A stretch of DNA of 64,000 nucleotides from Streptomyces albogriseolus (GCA_014650475.1 BMVA01000007.1:301764-365763); one strand, 5' to 3'; positions 50,188-59,099 are shown, counted from the stretch's first letter. Program-made: numbers and translations. Notes: generated from the sequence alone by a model not told the origin.

Positions 50188-51899
50188 CCCGGCCCTCGGT
50201 TCTCTGCGTTCTTCTCGGTGCTTTCCTCGGCGCGGGAGACGGAGGCCACCGTCTCGGGGTCGAGGTCGAACAGGGTGCGCAGCGCGTCCGCGTACCCGGC
50301 CCCGCCGGGCTCGGCCGCGAGCTGCTTGACCCGGACCGTCGGGGCGTGCAGCAGCTTGTCGACCACCCGTCGCACGGTCTGGGTGATCTCCGCGCGGTGC
50401 TTGTCGTCCAGGCCGGGGAGCCGCCCCTCCAGGCGGGCCATCTCACCGGCCACCACGTCGGCCGCCATGGTCCGCAGGGCGACGACGGTCGGCGTGATGT
50501 GCGCCGCCCGCTGTGCCGCCCCGAACGCGGCGACCTCGTCGGAGACGATACGCCGGACCTGGTCCACATCGGCAGCCATCGGAGCGTCCGCGGAGGCCTC
50601 CGCGAGCGATTCGATGTCCACGAGCCGCACGCCGGGCAGGCGGTGCGCCGCCGCGTCGACGTCCCGCGGCATGGCGAGGTCCAGCAGGAACAGCACGGGC
50701 TCGGGGCGCGGCGGCGCGTCCACCTGCTCGGGCCGCCGGCGCTCGGGGATACGGCCGATCGCGGTCGCGGTCGCGGCGAGCGCGCCGATGACCTCGGCGT
50801 CCGCCTCGGGTCCGGTGCCGCGGGCGGCGTCCCGGCGGTCGACGGCGGAGCCCGCGGCCCACGCGCCGTGCTGCTCCAGCGTGGCCGCGTCCATCCCGGC
50901 GACGGCCGCCTCCCCCATCACGGAGAAGCCGGGCCGCACCGTGGGCAGGTCCACCGGGCAGCCGTCCTCGGCGGGGTTCTGCGGCTGCCCTGCCGGGGCG
51001 CTCTCGCGGGCGTCCTCCTCGGCGACGGCGTCGAGGTCGACGACCGGCGCCTCGTCGACCCGCCCCTCGACGCCCGCGGCGATCATGTCGGCGGTCAGCA
51101 CCAGGCCGGTCGCGCCCGTGCAGGAAACGACCACATCGGCACGTGTCAGCTCGAACGGCACCGATGTCATCGGGACCGCGCGGGCCGTCACGTCCGTGTC
51201 GTCGCCCTCGGAGAGGATCCGCACCAGCCGCTCGGCGCGGTCGGGCGTGCGGTTGGCGACCACGACCTCGGCGATCCCGGCGCGCGCGAGCGTGGCCGCG
51301 GACAGCGAGGACATCGACCCGGCGCCTATGACCAGGGCCTTCTTGCCCCGGGTCCAGGACTCGACGGGGGTGCCGAGCGCGAGCTGCTCCAGGCCGAAGG
51401 TGACCAGGGACTGCCCGGCGCGGTCGATGCCGGTCTCGGAGTGGGCGCGCTTGCCGACCCGCAGCGCCTGCTGGAACAGGTCGTTCAGCAGCCGTCCGGC
51501 GGTGTGCGTCTCCTGCGCGCGGGCCAGCGAGTCCTTGATCTGGCCGAGGATCTGTCCCTCGCCCACGACCATCGAGTCCAGTCCGCAGGCCACCGAGAAC
51601 AGGTGGTGCACGGCCCGGTCCTCGTAGTGCACATAGAGATAAGGAGTGAGCTCCTCCAGGCCGACCCCGCTGTGCTGGGCGAGCAGCGTGGACAGCTCGG
51701 CGACACCGGCGTGGAACTTGTCCACGTCGGCGTACAGCTCGATGCGGTTACAGGTGGCGAGGACCGCGCCCTCGGAGGCGGGCTCCGCGGCGACCGTGTC
51801 CTGCAGCAGCTTGGTCTGCGCCTCCACGCTCAGCGACGCCCGCTCCAGCACGCTGACCGGGGCGCTGCGGTGGCTCAGTCCGACGACCAGGAGACTCAT
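50184..51899 (-). CDS. hemA: Glutamyl-tRNA reductase
   Basis: A 571-aa enzyme that reduces glutamyl-tRNA to glutamate-1-semialdehyde, the committed haem step. The catalytic Cys50 is in LATCNRIELY. The NADPH domain follows (KKALVIGAGSMSSLSAATLARAG), and NRTPDRAERL is present. Between about residues 295 and 410 there is a Pro/Ala/Asp-rich insertion before LFLLDLAMPRDVD. Bacterial enzymes are usually about 420 aa; Streptomyces HemA are known to be longer. The dimerisation helices close the protein. It overlaps rex by 4 bp and hemC by 4 bp and lies within the Rex-controlled operon. Confidence 0.95.
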   Translation of the reverse strand: MSLLVVGLSHRSAPVSVLERASLSVEAQTKLLQDTVAAEPASEGAVLATCNRIELYADVDKFHAGVAELSTLLAQHSGVGLEELTPYLYVHYEDRAVHHLFSVACGLDSMVVGEGQILGQIKDSLARAQETHTAGRLLNDLFQQALRVGKRAHSETGIDRAGQSLVTFGLEQLALGTPVESWTRGKKALVIGAGSMSSLSAATLARAGIAEVVVANRTPDRAERLVRILSEGDDTDVTARAVPMTSVPFELTRADVVVSCTGATGLVLTADMIAAGVEGRVDEAPVVDLDAVAEEDARESAPAGQPQNPAEDGCPVDLPTVRPGFSVMGEAAVAGMDAATLEQHGAWAAGSAVDRRDAARGTGPEADAEVIGALAATATAIGRIPERRRPEQVDAPPRPEPVLFLLDLAMPRDVDAAAHRLPGVRLVDIESLAEASADAPMAADVDQVRRIVSDEVAAFGAAQRAAHITPTVVALRTMAADVVAGEMARLEGRLPGLDDKHRAEITQTVRRVVDKLLHAPTVRVKQLAAEPGGAGYADALRTLFDLDPETVASVSRAEESTEKNAENRGPG

Positions 51900-52687
51900 G
51901 CCGGCATCACGGCGGGTACGTCCCCGTCGGGCCCCTGGTCGGTGGCGGAGCCCTCGCGCCCGGCGGCGACGGCGGTCTGGGCGGTGCCGACGGCCTGGGC
52001 GGCGGTGACCTCGGCGGCGGCCTCCTCACCGGCCTTGCGCTGCTCGTGGAAGGCGAGGATCTGCAGCTCGATGGAGAGGTCCACCTTGCGCACGTCGACG
52101 CCGTCCGGGACGGTCAGCACGGTCGGCGCGAAGTTCAGGATGGAGGTGACGCCGGCGGCGACGAGCCGGTCGCAGACCTGCTGGGCGGCTCCGGCCGGGG
52201 TGGCGATGACGCCGATGGACACGCCGTTGTCCCGGATGATCGCCTCGAGCTCGTCGGTGTGCTGCACCGGGATGCCGGCGACGGGCTTCCCGGCCATCGC
52301 GGGGTCGGCGTCGATCAGAGCGGCGACCCGGAAACCGCGGGAGGCGAACCCTCCGTAGTTGGCGAGGGCGGCGCCGAGGTTACCGATTCCTACGATCACA
52401 ACCGGCCAGTCCTGGGTGAGGCCGAGTTCGCGGGAGATCTGGTACACGAGATACTCGACGTCGTAGCCGACGCCCCGGGTGCCGTAGGAACCCAGGTAGG
52501 AGAAGTCCTTGCGCAGCTTCGCGGAGTTGACACCCGCGGCGGCCGCCAGCTCCTCCGAGGAGACCGTGGGCACCGAGCGCTCGGAGAGCGCGGTCAGGGC
52601 GCGGAGGTACAGCGGAAGCCGGGCGACGGTGGCCTCGGGAATCCCTCGGCTACGGGTCGCCGGTCGGTGAGTTCGGCCAGTTGCCAC
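51896..52687 (-). CDS. rex: Redox-sensing transcriptional repressor Rex
   Basis: A 263-aa NADH/NAD+ sensor. The N-terminal winged helix carries ATVARLPLYLRALTALSERSVPTVSSEELAAAAGVNSAKLRKDFSYLG. A Rossmann fold follows (VVIVGIGNLGAALANYGGF), with the Arg/Asp pair in FRVAALIDADP and a final domain-swapped helix (DLSIELQILAFHEQRKA). A low-complexity Ala-rich tail (about 35 residues) ends it. It represses respiratory and haem genes when NADH is low. GTG 52687 has AGGAG 7 bp upstream. Its own operator lies 75-96 bp before the start. Confidence 0.96.
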   Translation of the reverse strand: MATGRTHRPATRSRGIPEATVARLPLYLRALTALSERSVPTVSSEELAAAAGVNSAKLRKDFSYLGSYGTRGVGYDVEYLVYQISRELGLTQDWPVVIVGIGNLGAALANYGGFASRGFRVAALIDADPAMAGKPVAGIPVQHTDELEAIIRDNGVSIGVIATPAGAAQQVCDRLVAAGVTSILNFAPTVLTVPDGVDVRKVDLSIELQILAFHEQRKAGEEAAAEVTAAQAVGTAQTAVAAGREGSATDQGPDGDVPAVMPA

Positions 52688-52761
52688 GGTGCTCCTGCGG
52701 GTAGAGCGGGGCTTCAGGCGGTCATACGTCCCCGGACCGCCCCGTCGAATGCAGGCTATGT

Positions 52762-52783
52762 CTTTGTGAACGCGTGCACAAAG
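52762..52783 (-). promoter_or_regulatory. Rex operator (ROP) of the rex-hem operon
   Basis: CTTTGTGAACG and CGTGCACAAAG form a 22-bp dyad with one mismatch, matching the known ROP consensus TGTGAACGCGTTCACA in its core. Position 75-96 bp upstream of the rex GTG fits autorepression of rex-hemA-hemC-hemD, as established in S. coelicolor. Confidence 0.9.
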
Positions 52784-52807
52784 ATTGTGTCCGTTTTGCC
52801 CGGCCAA

Positions 52808-52823
52808 CGTGACCGGGGTCACG
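52808..52823. promoter_or_regulatory. Candidate Crp/cAMP-receptor site
   Basis: CGTGACC-GG-GGTCACG is a perfect 16-bp palindrome. Its core GTGAC-N4-GTCAC fits the GTGNC-N4-GNCAC form described for Streptomyces Crp. It lies 24 bp further upstream than the Rex operator. Binding is not shown. Confidence 0.5.
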
Positions 52824-52975
52824 CGCCCCCCGCGCGCGCACGGGGAACCGGCGCGCCTGCACCGCCGTTCCTTAGCTTCCAGGGGCAAAACCGCACACTC
52901 TCCTCTGTGAATCCCGCCCCCGAGACCAAGTCACCATCGATCCTAAGCGAATTTCCGCCAGATTGAACTGGCCGG

Positions 52976-53257
52976 TCAGTCACCCAGAGCCTTGCGGAGA
53001 CGGTCCTCGTTCACGCGCCAGAAGGTGTGCTGCCGTCCGTCGACGAGCACCACGGGGATCTGCTCCCAGTACCGGTCGTACAGCTCCCGGTCCTCGGTGA
53101 TGTCCTTCCGCTCCCACGGGACCCCGAGCTCGGAGCACACCTTCTCCACCACCACCTGCGCGTCGTCGCACAGATGGCAGCCGGGCTTGCGGATCAGTGT
53201 CACGAGCCGGTCCCGCGGGGGCCCGGCGCGGCGGAAGAGAGGGCTCATACGGGTCAT
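52976..53257 (-). CDS. Glutaredoxin-like thiol protein
   Basis: A 93-aa protein with the CxxC active site in KPGCHLCDDA, at about residues 26-29, and the cis-Pro loop QIPVVLVDG. This is the glutaredoxin-2/DUF836 subtype. In S. coelicolor this gene sits in the same place between rex and the HAD phosphatase. It may use mycothiol or thioredoxin reductase; the partner is unknown. Met1 at 53257 or Met4 can start. The 288-bp gap on its 3' side includes the rex control region. Confidence 0.85.
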   Translation of the reverse strand: MTRMSPLFRRAGPPRDRLVTLIRKPGCHLCDDAQVVVEKVCSELGVPWERKDITEDRELYDRYWEQIPVVLVDGRQHTFWRVNEDRLRKALGD

Positions 53258-53363
53258 TGTCCCGTGCGGGACAAGGCCGGGTCACCGCCCGGGACACACA
53301 GAGTTCACGACGTGGCGACCTCTCGGCTCCGGAACGGGCGTGCGCACTGGCTATGCTCACGCC

Positions 53364-54275
53364 ATGGCCGCTCTCGGATGGCTCACTCCCCGTAGGCGCT
53401 CCGCCACGGCGCGGAGCGTGTTGGCAGGCGAGGCCTCGGCGGAGGCCGCCCGCAAGTCCACCCAGGAAGTTCTCGAACGCGAACCCGCGTTCCCGGTGCC
53501 CGGTGACGAACGGGCCGCCGCGTTCTTCGACCTGGACAACACCGTCATGCAGGGCGCCGCCCTGTTCCACTTCGGGCGGGGCCTGTACAAGCGGAAGTTC
53601 TTCGACACCCGCGAGCTGGCCCGGTTCGCCTGGCAGCAGGCGTGGTTCCGGCTGGCCGGCGTGGAGGATCCCGAGCACATGCAGGAGGCGCGCGACTCGG
53701 CGCTCTCCATCGTCCAGGGCCACCGCGTCTCCGAGCTGCAGTCCATCGGCGAGGAGATCTACGACGAGTACATGGCGGAGCGGATCTGGCCCGGCACCCG
53801 GGCGCTGGCCCAGGCGCACCTCGACGCGGGCCAGCGGGTGTGGCTGGTCACCGCCGCCCCGGTGGAGATCGCCACGGTGATCGCCCGCCGTCTCGGCCTG
53901 ACCGGCGCCCTGGGCACCGTCGCCGAGTCGGTCGACGGCGTGTACACGGGCAAACTCGTGGGCGAACCGCTGCACGGCCCCGCCAAGGCGGAGGCGGTCC
54001 GCGCGCTGGCCCTGGCCGAAGGGCTCGACCTCAGCCGCTGCGCCGCCTACAGCGACTCGCACAACGACATCCCGATGCTGTCGCTGGTGGGCCACCCCTA
54101 CGCGATCAACCCGGACTCGAAGCTGCGCAAGCACGCGCGCCGGATGGACTGGCGGCTGCGCGACTACCGCACCGGCCGCAAGGCGGCCAAGGTCGGCATC
54201 CCGGCCGCGGCCGGCGTGGGCGCGGTGGCCGGGGGCACGGCCGCCGCCATCGCCCTGCACCGCAAACGCCGCTGA
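53364..54275 (+). CDS. HAD-IB family phosphatase (SerB-like)
   Basis: A 303-aa HAD hydrolase. Motif I is FFDLDNTVMQG (nucleophile and acid Asp pair at about residues 55-57), motif II is VWLVTAAPVE, the Lys is in GPAKAEAV and motif III is AYSDSHNDIPML. The family name includes phosphoserine phosphatase-like enzymes, but the N-terminal roughly 50 residues and the C-terminal basic helix (GRKAAKVG ... AVAGGTAAAIALHRKRR) suggest membrane or lipid association. ATG 53364 comes 12 bp after a first ATG that is out of frame. It lies upstream of bldN on the same strand. Confidence 0.87.
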   Translation: MAALGWLTPRRRSATARSVLAGEASAEAARKSTQEVLEREPAFPVPGDERAAAFFDLDNTVMQGAALFHFGRGLYKRKFFDTRELARFAWQQAWFRLAGVEDPEHMQEARDSALSIVQGHRVSELQSIGEEIYDEYMAERIWPGTRALAQAHLDAGQRVWLVTAAPVEIATVIARRLGLTGALGTVAESVDGVYTGKLVGEPLHGPAKAEAVRALALAEGLDLSRCAAYSDSHNDIPMLSLVGHPYAINPDSKLRKHARRMDWRLRDYRTGRKAAKVGIPAAAGVGAVAGGTAAAIALHRKRR

Positions 54276-54625
54276 CGTTCCGCCGCGGGGGTGCCCGCAG
54301 TGACCGGGCGGGCCGCGACACGCCCCGAACCGACTGCCGTACCCCGCAACGGGCCCGAGCAGTCCTCTTGGCTGCACACGGCCACAACTCGCCCTGGACT
54401 TATCCCGAATACGAAAGCTTCCGGTCACCAACCGGTCAGCTCCTCATCCCTGAACATGCGTCAATCGGTTACGGAAGCGACGTAATCGACGATTTGAGCA
54501 ACTCGGTGTAGCAGAGCCTGCACGAAGCGTTATTCTCCTCAGACGCATTCCGGGACCACCCCTTCGCCACGACGGGTGAACGGCCCCGCACTGCACGTGA
54601 TGGAAGCTCTGCCTCTGGGAGTCCC
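54276..54625 (+). promoter_or_regulatory. bldN upstream control region
   Basis: 350 bp without a gene, clearly less GC-rich than the coding DNA around it. It contains an inverted repeat TTACG-N7-CGTAA (54469-54485) and the direct repeat CCGGTCA (twice within 54421-54438). GGGAG precedes the GTG at 54626. Regulators such as BldD act on bldN in Streptomyces, but I could not fix their sites here. Confidence 0.5.
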
Positions 54626-55402
54626 GTGTACCCACACGTCGGGGTTGACGCCTCGGGCCTGGCTACGCTGCGCGCGACAGTCGCGACAGCCCGAGACATG
54701 TTGCGCGGAATCGTCCCCCCCGCGCACGCCGTCCCCGCATTCGCCGCCGTCCCCGCCGGCCCGTGCTACGCCCTCGCCGAGGGCACGGCCGCGGTCGGCA
54801 GACGAGGACGCCCGTCCGGCGCTCCCGCTGCCCGCCGTCCCGCCGCCGACAGCGACAGCGCCCGGATGATGGACCTCGTGGAGCGCGCCCAGGCCGGCGA
54901 GGCGGAGGCCTTCGGACGGCTCTACGACCAGTACAGCGACACCGTCTACCGCTACATCTACTACCGCGTCGGCGGCAAGGCGACCGCCGAGGACCTCACC
55001 AGCGAGACCTTTCTGCGGGCGCTGCGCCGCATCGGCACCTTCACCTGGCAGGGCCGGGACTTCGGCGCCTGGCTGGTGACCATCGCCCGCAACCTCGTCG
55101 CCGACCACTTCAAGTCCAGCCGCTTCCGCCTCGAGGTCACCACCGGGGAGATGCTCGACGCCAACGAGGTCGAGCGCTCCCCCGAGGATTCCGTTCTCGA
55201 GTCCTTGTCCAACGCCGCCCTCCTCGATGCCGTACGTCGGCTCAACCCCCAACAGCAGGAGTGCGTCACGCTCCGGTTCCTCCAGGGGCTGTCCGTCGCC
55301 GAGACAGCCCGCGTCATGGGCAAGAACGAGGGCGCCATCAAGACCCTCCAGTACCGGGCCGTCCGCACCCTCGCCCGGCTCCTCCCGGACGACGCCCGCT
55401 GA
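54626..55402 (+). CDS. bldN: ECF sigma factor BldN (made as a pro-form)
   Basis: A 258-aa ECF sigma factor that drives aerial-mycelium genes such as chaplins and rodlins. Residues about 1-80 are the N-terminal extension that is removed from pro-sigma-BldN. Region 2 begins at MMDLVERAQAGEAEAFGRLYDQYSDTVYRYIYYR. Region 4 includes RLNPQQQECVTLRFLQGLSVAETARVMGKNEGAIKTLQYRA. GTG 54626 begins just after GGGAG. The rsbN anti-sigma gene follows 250 bp downstream from its own promoter. The identification is strong because of the adjacent RsbN. Confidence 0.95.
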   Translation: MYPHVGVDASGLATLRATVATARDMLRGIVPPAHAVPAFAAVPAGPCYALAEGTAAVGRRGRPSGAPAARRPAADSDSARMMDLVERAQAGEAEAFGRLYDQYSDTVYRYIYYRVGGKATAEDLTSETFLRALRRIGTFTWQGRDFGAWLVTIARNLVADHFKSSRFRLEVTTGEMLDANEVERSPEDSVLESLSNAALLDAVRRLNPQQQECVTLRFLQGLSVAETARVMGKNEGAIKTLQYRAVRTLARLLPDDAR

Positions 55403-55494
55403 CCCGGCCCGTCCACCGGACGGAGCACAGCGAGCGACACTCAACCCACCCTGAGTGAAACCCGGTTGGAATCCTCGATCGGACTACCGATGTC

Positions 55495-55523
55495 CGTAAC
55501 CCAAGTGCCGCGCCCGTCGTTGT
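55495..55523 (+). promoter_or_regulatory. Sigma-BldN-type promoter of rsbN
   Basis: CGTAAC (55495-55500) and CGTTGT (55518-55523) are separated by 17 bp, the form known for sigma-BldN-dependent promoters. They lie about 130 bp before the rsbN GTG. It fits the known dependence of rsbN on sigma-BldN, which gives negative feedback. Confidence 0.65.
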
Positions 55524-55652
55524 GCGGGATACAGGCTCCCTGTGGTCACCCCCTGACCGGCCCCGCTCACCCGATCGTGTGGCGTCGTCCGGGCATGGGA
55601 ACCCTCAGACCCCCTGGGGAGTCGACCGTCATGACGAGAGGAGGTGCCGCCA

Positions 55653-56897
55653 GTGATCGCGAACGTATCGGCGCACCGGCGGGCGAACGCCTTCGCCCAG
55701 GCCCTGGAGGAGCAGTCCGACCGGGGCACGGCGGCCGAGCGAACCGAAGGACCGGCACCGGCCGCGGCCGCCGCCGAGACCGAACAGGCCCAGCTGCTCA
55801 CGCTGGCCTCCGGTCTGAGCGCGCTGCCCCGGCCGGAACTGGACCCTGAGGTGAAGGTCGTCCAGCGAGCCCAGCTGGTGGCCGCGTTCGAGGCCATGCT
55901 CCAGGAGGGCACCGCCGCAGGCGAGGCGACGGACCGGGCCGTTCCCGAACAGCGCTCGCGCCGCGCCAAGGGCGCCCACCGGGCGACCCCGCTGGGCAGA
56001 CTGCGGCCGCGGTCGAGGCTGGCCAAAGGGCTCACCGCGGGCGGGCTCACCGTCGGCGTCGCCGCCGGCGCCCTCGGCGGAGTCGCCGCCGCCAGCTCCG
56101 ACGCCCTCCCCGGCGACTCCCTCTACGGACTCAAGCGCGGCATCGAGGACGTCAAGCTCACCTTCGCCGACGGCGACGACGAGCGGGGCCGGGTCTACCT
56201 CGACCACGCCTCCACCCGGCTGAACGAGGCCCGCCGGCTGATGGAGCGCGACCGCGCCGGCTCCCTCGACCACGAGTCCCTGAGCGAGATCCGCCGCGCC
56301 CTGTCCGGCATGCGGCACGACGCCTCGGAGGGCCACCGGCTGCTCCGCGAGGCCTACGAGCGCAACCCGGACTCCCTCGGCCCCATGCAGGCGCTCTCCT
56401 CCTTCTCCCGCGCCCACCGCGACACCTGGGGCAACCTGCGCGACCGGCTGCCCGTGCAACTGGGCGACGTCAGTGAGCAGGTCACCTCGGTGTTCGACGC
56501 CATAGACGAAGACGTCGCCCCGCTGCAGTCCCTGCTGCCCCGGTCGCCGAGCGACGAGGCGGACGACGGGAAGCGGCGCGGCGACTCGGCCACGGACACC
56601 GGCGCCCCGTCGACGGCCGAGCCCTCGACGTCCCCCGGCACCGGACGGGACGGCTCCGGCACGGGCGAGGAGGGCAGCGCGGGACCGACCGGCTCCGCCG
56701 ACGCCGAGGGCGAGAAGGACGGCCTGCTCGGCGGCAACACCGGCGGCCTCCTCGACCCGCCCCAGGAGAGCGGCCAGAGCAGCACGCCGCCGCCGACGGA
56801 CTCGGCCACCCGGCCACCCGGCTCCGACGTCACGCTCCCGCCCCTCCTGCCCGGGCTCCTCCCAGGTCTGGGCATCGAGGCGGAGGACCAGGAGTAA
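55653..56897 (+). CDS. rsbN: Anti-sigma factor RsbN (DUF5667 protein)
   Basis: A 414-aa membrane protein. The N-terminal cytoplasmic part (starting VIANVSAHRRANAFAQALEE) binds sigma-BldN and continues through LDPEVKVVQRAQLVAAFEAML. One transmembrane helix (LAKGLTAGGLTVGVAAGALGG, about residues 124-146) follows. The outer DUF5667 domain begins SSDALPGDSLYGLKRGIEDVKLTFA. A Ser/Gly/Pro-rich tail ends in TLPPLLPGLLPGLG. GTG 55653 has GAGGAGG 8 bp upstream. It holds sigma-BldN inactive until development; the release mechanism is not visible in the sequence. Confidence 0.92.
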   Translation: MIANVSAHRRANAFAQALEEQSDRGTAAERTEGPAPAAAAAETEQAQLLTLASGLSALPRPELDPEVKVVQRAQLVAAFEAMLQEGTAAGEATDRAVPEQRSRRAKGAHRATPLGRLRPRSRLAKGLTAGGLTVGVAAGALGGVAAASSDALPGDSLYGLKRGIEDVKLTFADGDDERGRVYLDHASTRLNEARRLMERDRAGSLDHESLSEIRRALSGMRHDASEGHRLLREAYERNPDSLGPMQALSSFSRAHRDTWGNLRDRLPVQLGDVSEQVTSVFDAIDEDVAPLQSLLPRSPSDEADDGKRRGDSATDTGAPSTAEPSTSPGTGRDGSGTGEEGSAGPTGSADAEGEKDGLLGGNTGGLLDPPQESGQSSTPPPTDSATRPPGSDVTLPPLLPGLLPGLGIEAEDQE

Positions 56898-56903
56898 CAC
56901 CAA

Positions 56904-56934
56904 GGGCGCCCCTCCGCACAACCGAGGGGCGCCC
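56904..56934. terminator. Terminator, rsbN / acyltransferase gene
   Basis: GGGCGCCCCTC and GAGGGGCGCCC pair perfectly over 11 bp with a 9-nt loop, between convergent stops. Confidence 0.85.
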
Positions 56935-56955
56935 ACGGTTCACCTCTCCGGCCGC

Positions 56956-58023
56956 TCAGAAAAACACCGACCGCCGCTGCACCAGCAACTTGTACAGCGT
57001 GTGCTGGATCTGCTCCCTCACCTGGTCGGTCAGGTTGAACATCAGCATCGGGTCCTCCGCCGCCTCCGGCGGATACCCGTCCGTGGGGATCGGCTCCCCG
57101 AACTGGATCGTCCACTTCGTCGGCAGCGGAATCGCCCCCAGCGGCCCCAGCCAGGGGAACGTCGGCGTGAGCGGGAAGTACGGGAAGCCCAGCAGCCGCG
57201 CCAGCGTCTTCGCGTTGCCGATCATCGGGTAGATCTCCTCCGCCCCGACGATCGAGCACGGCACGATCGGCGCCCCGTGCCGCAGCGCCGTCGACACGAA
57301 CCCGCCCCGCCCGAACCGCTGGAGCTTGTACCGCTCGGAGAACGGCTTCCCGATGCCCTTGAAGCCCTCCGGCATCACCCCGACCAACTCCCCCTGCGCC
57401 AGCAACCGTTCGGCATCCTCCGCGCAGGCCAGCGTGTGCCCCAGCTTCCGCGCCAGCTCGTTCACCACCGGCAGCACGAACACCAGGTCCGCCGCCAGCA
57501 GCCGCAGATGACGCCCGGCCGGATGGTGGTCGTGCACGGCGACCTGCATCATCAGCCCGTCCACCGGGACCGTCCCCGAATGGTTGGCGACGATCAGCGC
57601 ACCGCCCTCGGACGGGATGTTCTCGACGCCCTTCACCTCGACCCGGAAGTACTTCTCGTACATCGGGCGCAGCAGCGACATCAGGACCTGGTCGGTGAGC
57701 TCCTCGTCGTAGCCGAAGTCGTCGACGTCGTAGTCCCCGGTGAGCCGGCGGCGCAGGAACGCCAGCCCGCTCGCGATCCTCTGCTCCAGGCCGCCGTCAC
57801 CGCCCTCGCGGTCCGCGGCCGGCTCACGCGGCCGCTCCTCGTCACCGGTCACGGGATCATCCTCCCGCGCCGCGGCCGTCCCCGGCAGGGGCTGGACCTC
57901 CCCCACCGCGGCGGGCGGCCGCGTCCCGCCCTGGCGCCGGCCGGCCGCACCACGGCGGCGCGACGCGGCACTCCCGCGGGAGCGGTGGTCGTCGTCGAAC
58001 GGAATGACCTTGGCGTCCGCCAT
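56956..58023 (-). CDS. Lysophospholipid acyltransferase family protein
   Basis: A 355-aa PlsC-fold protein. The first 80 residues are basic/Pro-rich and disordered. The core has VANHSGTVPVDGLM as block I (His-to-Asp spacing is six, not the usual four, as in mycobacterial Rv0502), then GVMPEGFKGIG (block III) and PIVPCSIVGAEEIYP. It probably acylates a lysophospholipid or related lipid at the membrane. It sits 14 bp after the epimerase stop. The acyltransferase/epimerase/bS22/excisionase order matches mycobacteria, which supports a conserved actinobacterial cluster. Confidence 0.85.
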   Translation of the reverse strand: MADAKVIPFDDDHRSRGSAASRRRGAAGRRQGGTRPPAAVGEVQPLPGTAAAREDDPVTGDEERPREPAADREGGDGGLEQRIASGLAFLRRRLTGDYDVDDFGYDEELTDQVLMSLLRPMYEKYFRVEVKGVENIPSEGGALIVANHSGTVPVDGLMMQVAVHDHHPAGRHLRLLAADLVFVLPVVNELARKLGHTLACAEDAERLLAQGELVGVMPEGFKGIGKPFSERYKLQRFGRGGFVSTALRHGAPIVPCSIVGAEEIYPMIGNAKTLARLLGFPYFPLTPTFPWLGPLGAIPLPTKWTIQFGEPIPTDGYPPEAAEDPMLMFNLTDQVREQIQHTLYKLLVQRRSVFF

Positions 58024-58037
58024 CGTTGCTGCGCTCC

Positions 58038-59099
58038 TCAGTCGGCGCCCTGCGCCGGCACATGGCCGCTGCCCGGCACGGGCAGCGCGGCGATCCGGTC
58101 GACGGCCCTCGCGACGGTCTCCGGCGGCAGCAGCCCAGGACCGCGGCTGCGCACGAAGTCCGCAAACGTTTCGGCAGTCGAGTACTTGGGGGTGAAACCC
58201 AGCGTCTCCCGCATCTGGTCCGTCGCCACCACCCGTCCGTGCGTCAGCAGCCGGATCTGCTCGGGCGAGAAGTCCGACATCCCCAGCGTACGCATCAGCG
58301 AGCCCGCCCAGGTGACCGCGGGAAGCAGCAGCGGCACCGTCGGCCGGCCCAGCCGCCGCGAGCACTGCGACAGCAGCAGCACCCCGTCCCCGGCGATGTT
58401 GAACGTCCCGCTGTTGAGGGTGGAGCGCCGCGGTTCGTACGCGCCGATCCGCAGCACCTCGATCACGTCGTCCTCGTGCACGAACTGCAGCCGCGGGTCG
58501 TAGCCGAACACCGTCGGCAGCACCGGCAGCGCGAAGTACGACGCGAGCGGGGTGTCCGCGGCCGGGCCCAGGATGTTGGCGAACCGCAGCACGCACACGG
58601 CGACGTCCGGGCGGCGCCGGGCGAAGCCGCGCACATAGCCCTCGACCTCCACCGTGTCCTTCGCGAAGCCGCCGCTGGGCAGCGACTTGGGTGGCGTCGA
58701 CTCGGTGAACACCGCCGGGTCGCGCGGCGCCGAACCGTAGACGTTGGTACTGGACTTCACCACGAGCCGCCGGATGTTCGGCGACTTCTGGCAGGCGCCG
58801 AGCAGCTGCATGGTGCCGATGACGTTGGTCTCCTTCAGCGACGCCCGGCCGCCGCCGCCCAGCGGCGTGCCCGTCACGTCGAGATGGACGACCGTGTCGG
58901 CGCCCGACTCGGCCAGCACCCGCGCGATGGTGGGCTGCCGGATGTCCGCCTGGACGAAGTCGGCGCCGCCCAGATGGTGCTCGGGCCGCACCGCGTCCAC
59001 GGCGACCACCCGGTCCACCTCGGGGTCCCGCTGGATCCGCCGCACGAAGCGGCCCCCGAGCTGCCGGGCCACCCCGGTCACGAGCACGACCTTCCCCAA
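58038..59099 (-). CDS. NAD-dependent epimerase/dehydratase
   Basis: A 353-aa extended-SDR protein beginning GKVVLVTGVARQLGGRFV, with VVAVDAVRPEHHLGGADFVQADIRQ as the adenine-binding acidic region. SSTNVYGSAPR and RFANILGPAADTPLASYFALPVLPTVFGYDPRLQFVHEDDV follow. I do not see the canonical YxxxK pair; Lys is present in GFAKDT but the Tyr position is Gly, so catalysis may differ. Mycobacterial Rv0501 (GalE2) is the likely equivalent. TTG 59099 with AGGAAGG upstream is the likely start. Confidence 0.85.
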   Translation of the reverse strand: MGKVVLVTGVARQLGGRFVRRIQRDPEVDRVVAVDAVRPEHHLGGADFVQADIRQPTIARVLAESGADTVVHLDVTGTPLGGGGRASLKETNVIGTMQLLGACQKSPNIRRLVVKSSTNVYGSAPRDPAVFTESTPPKSLPSGGFAKDTVEVEGYVRGFARRRPDVAVCVLRFANILGPAADTPLASYFALPVLPTVFGYDPRLQFVHEDDVIEVLRIGAYEPRRSTLNSGTFNIAGDGVLLLSQCSRRLGRPTVPLLLPAVTWAGSLMRTLGMSDFSPEQIRLLTHGRVVATDQMRETLGFTPKYSTAETFADFVRSRGPGLLPPETVARAVDRIAALPVPGSGHVPAQGAD

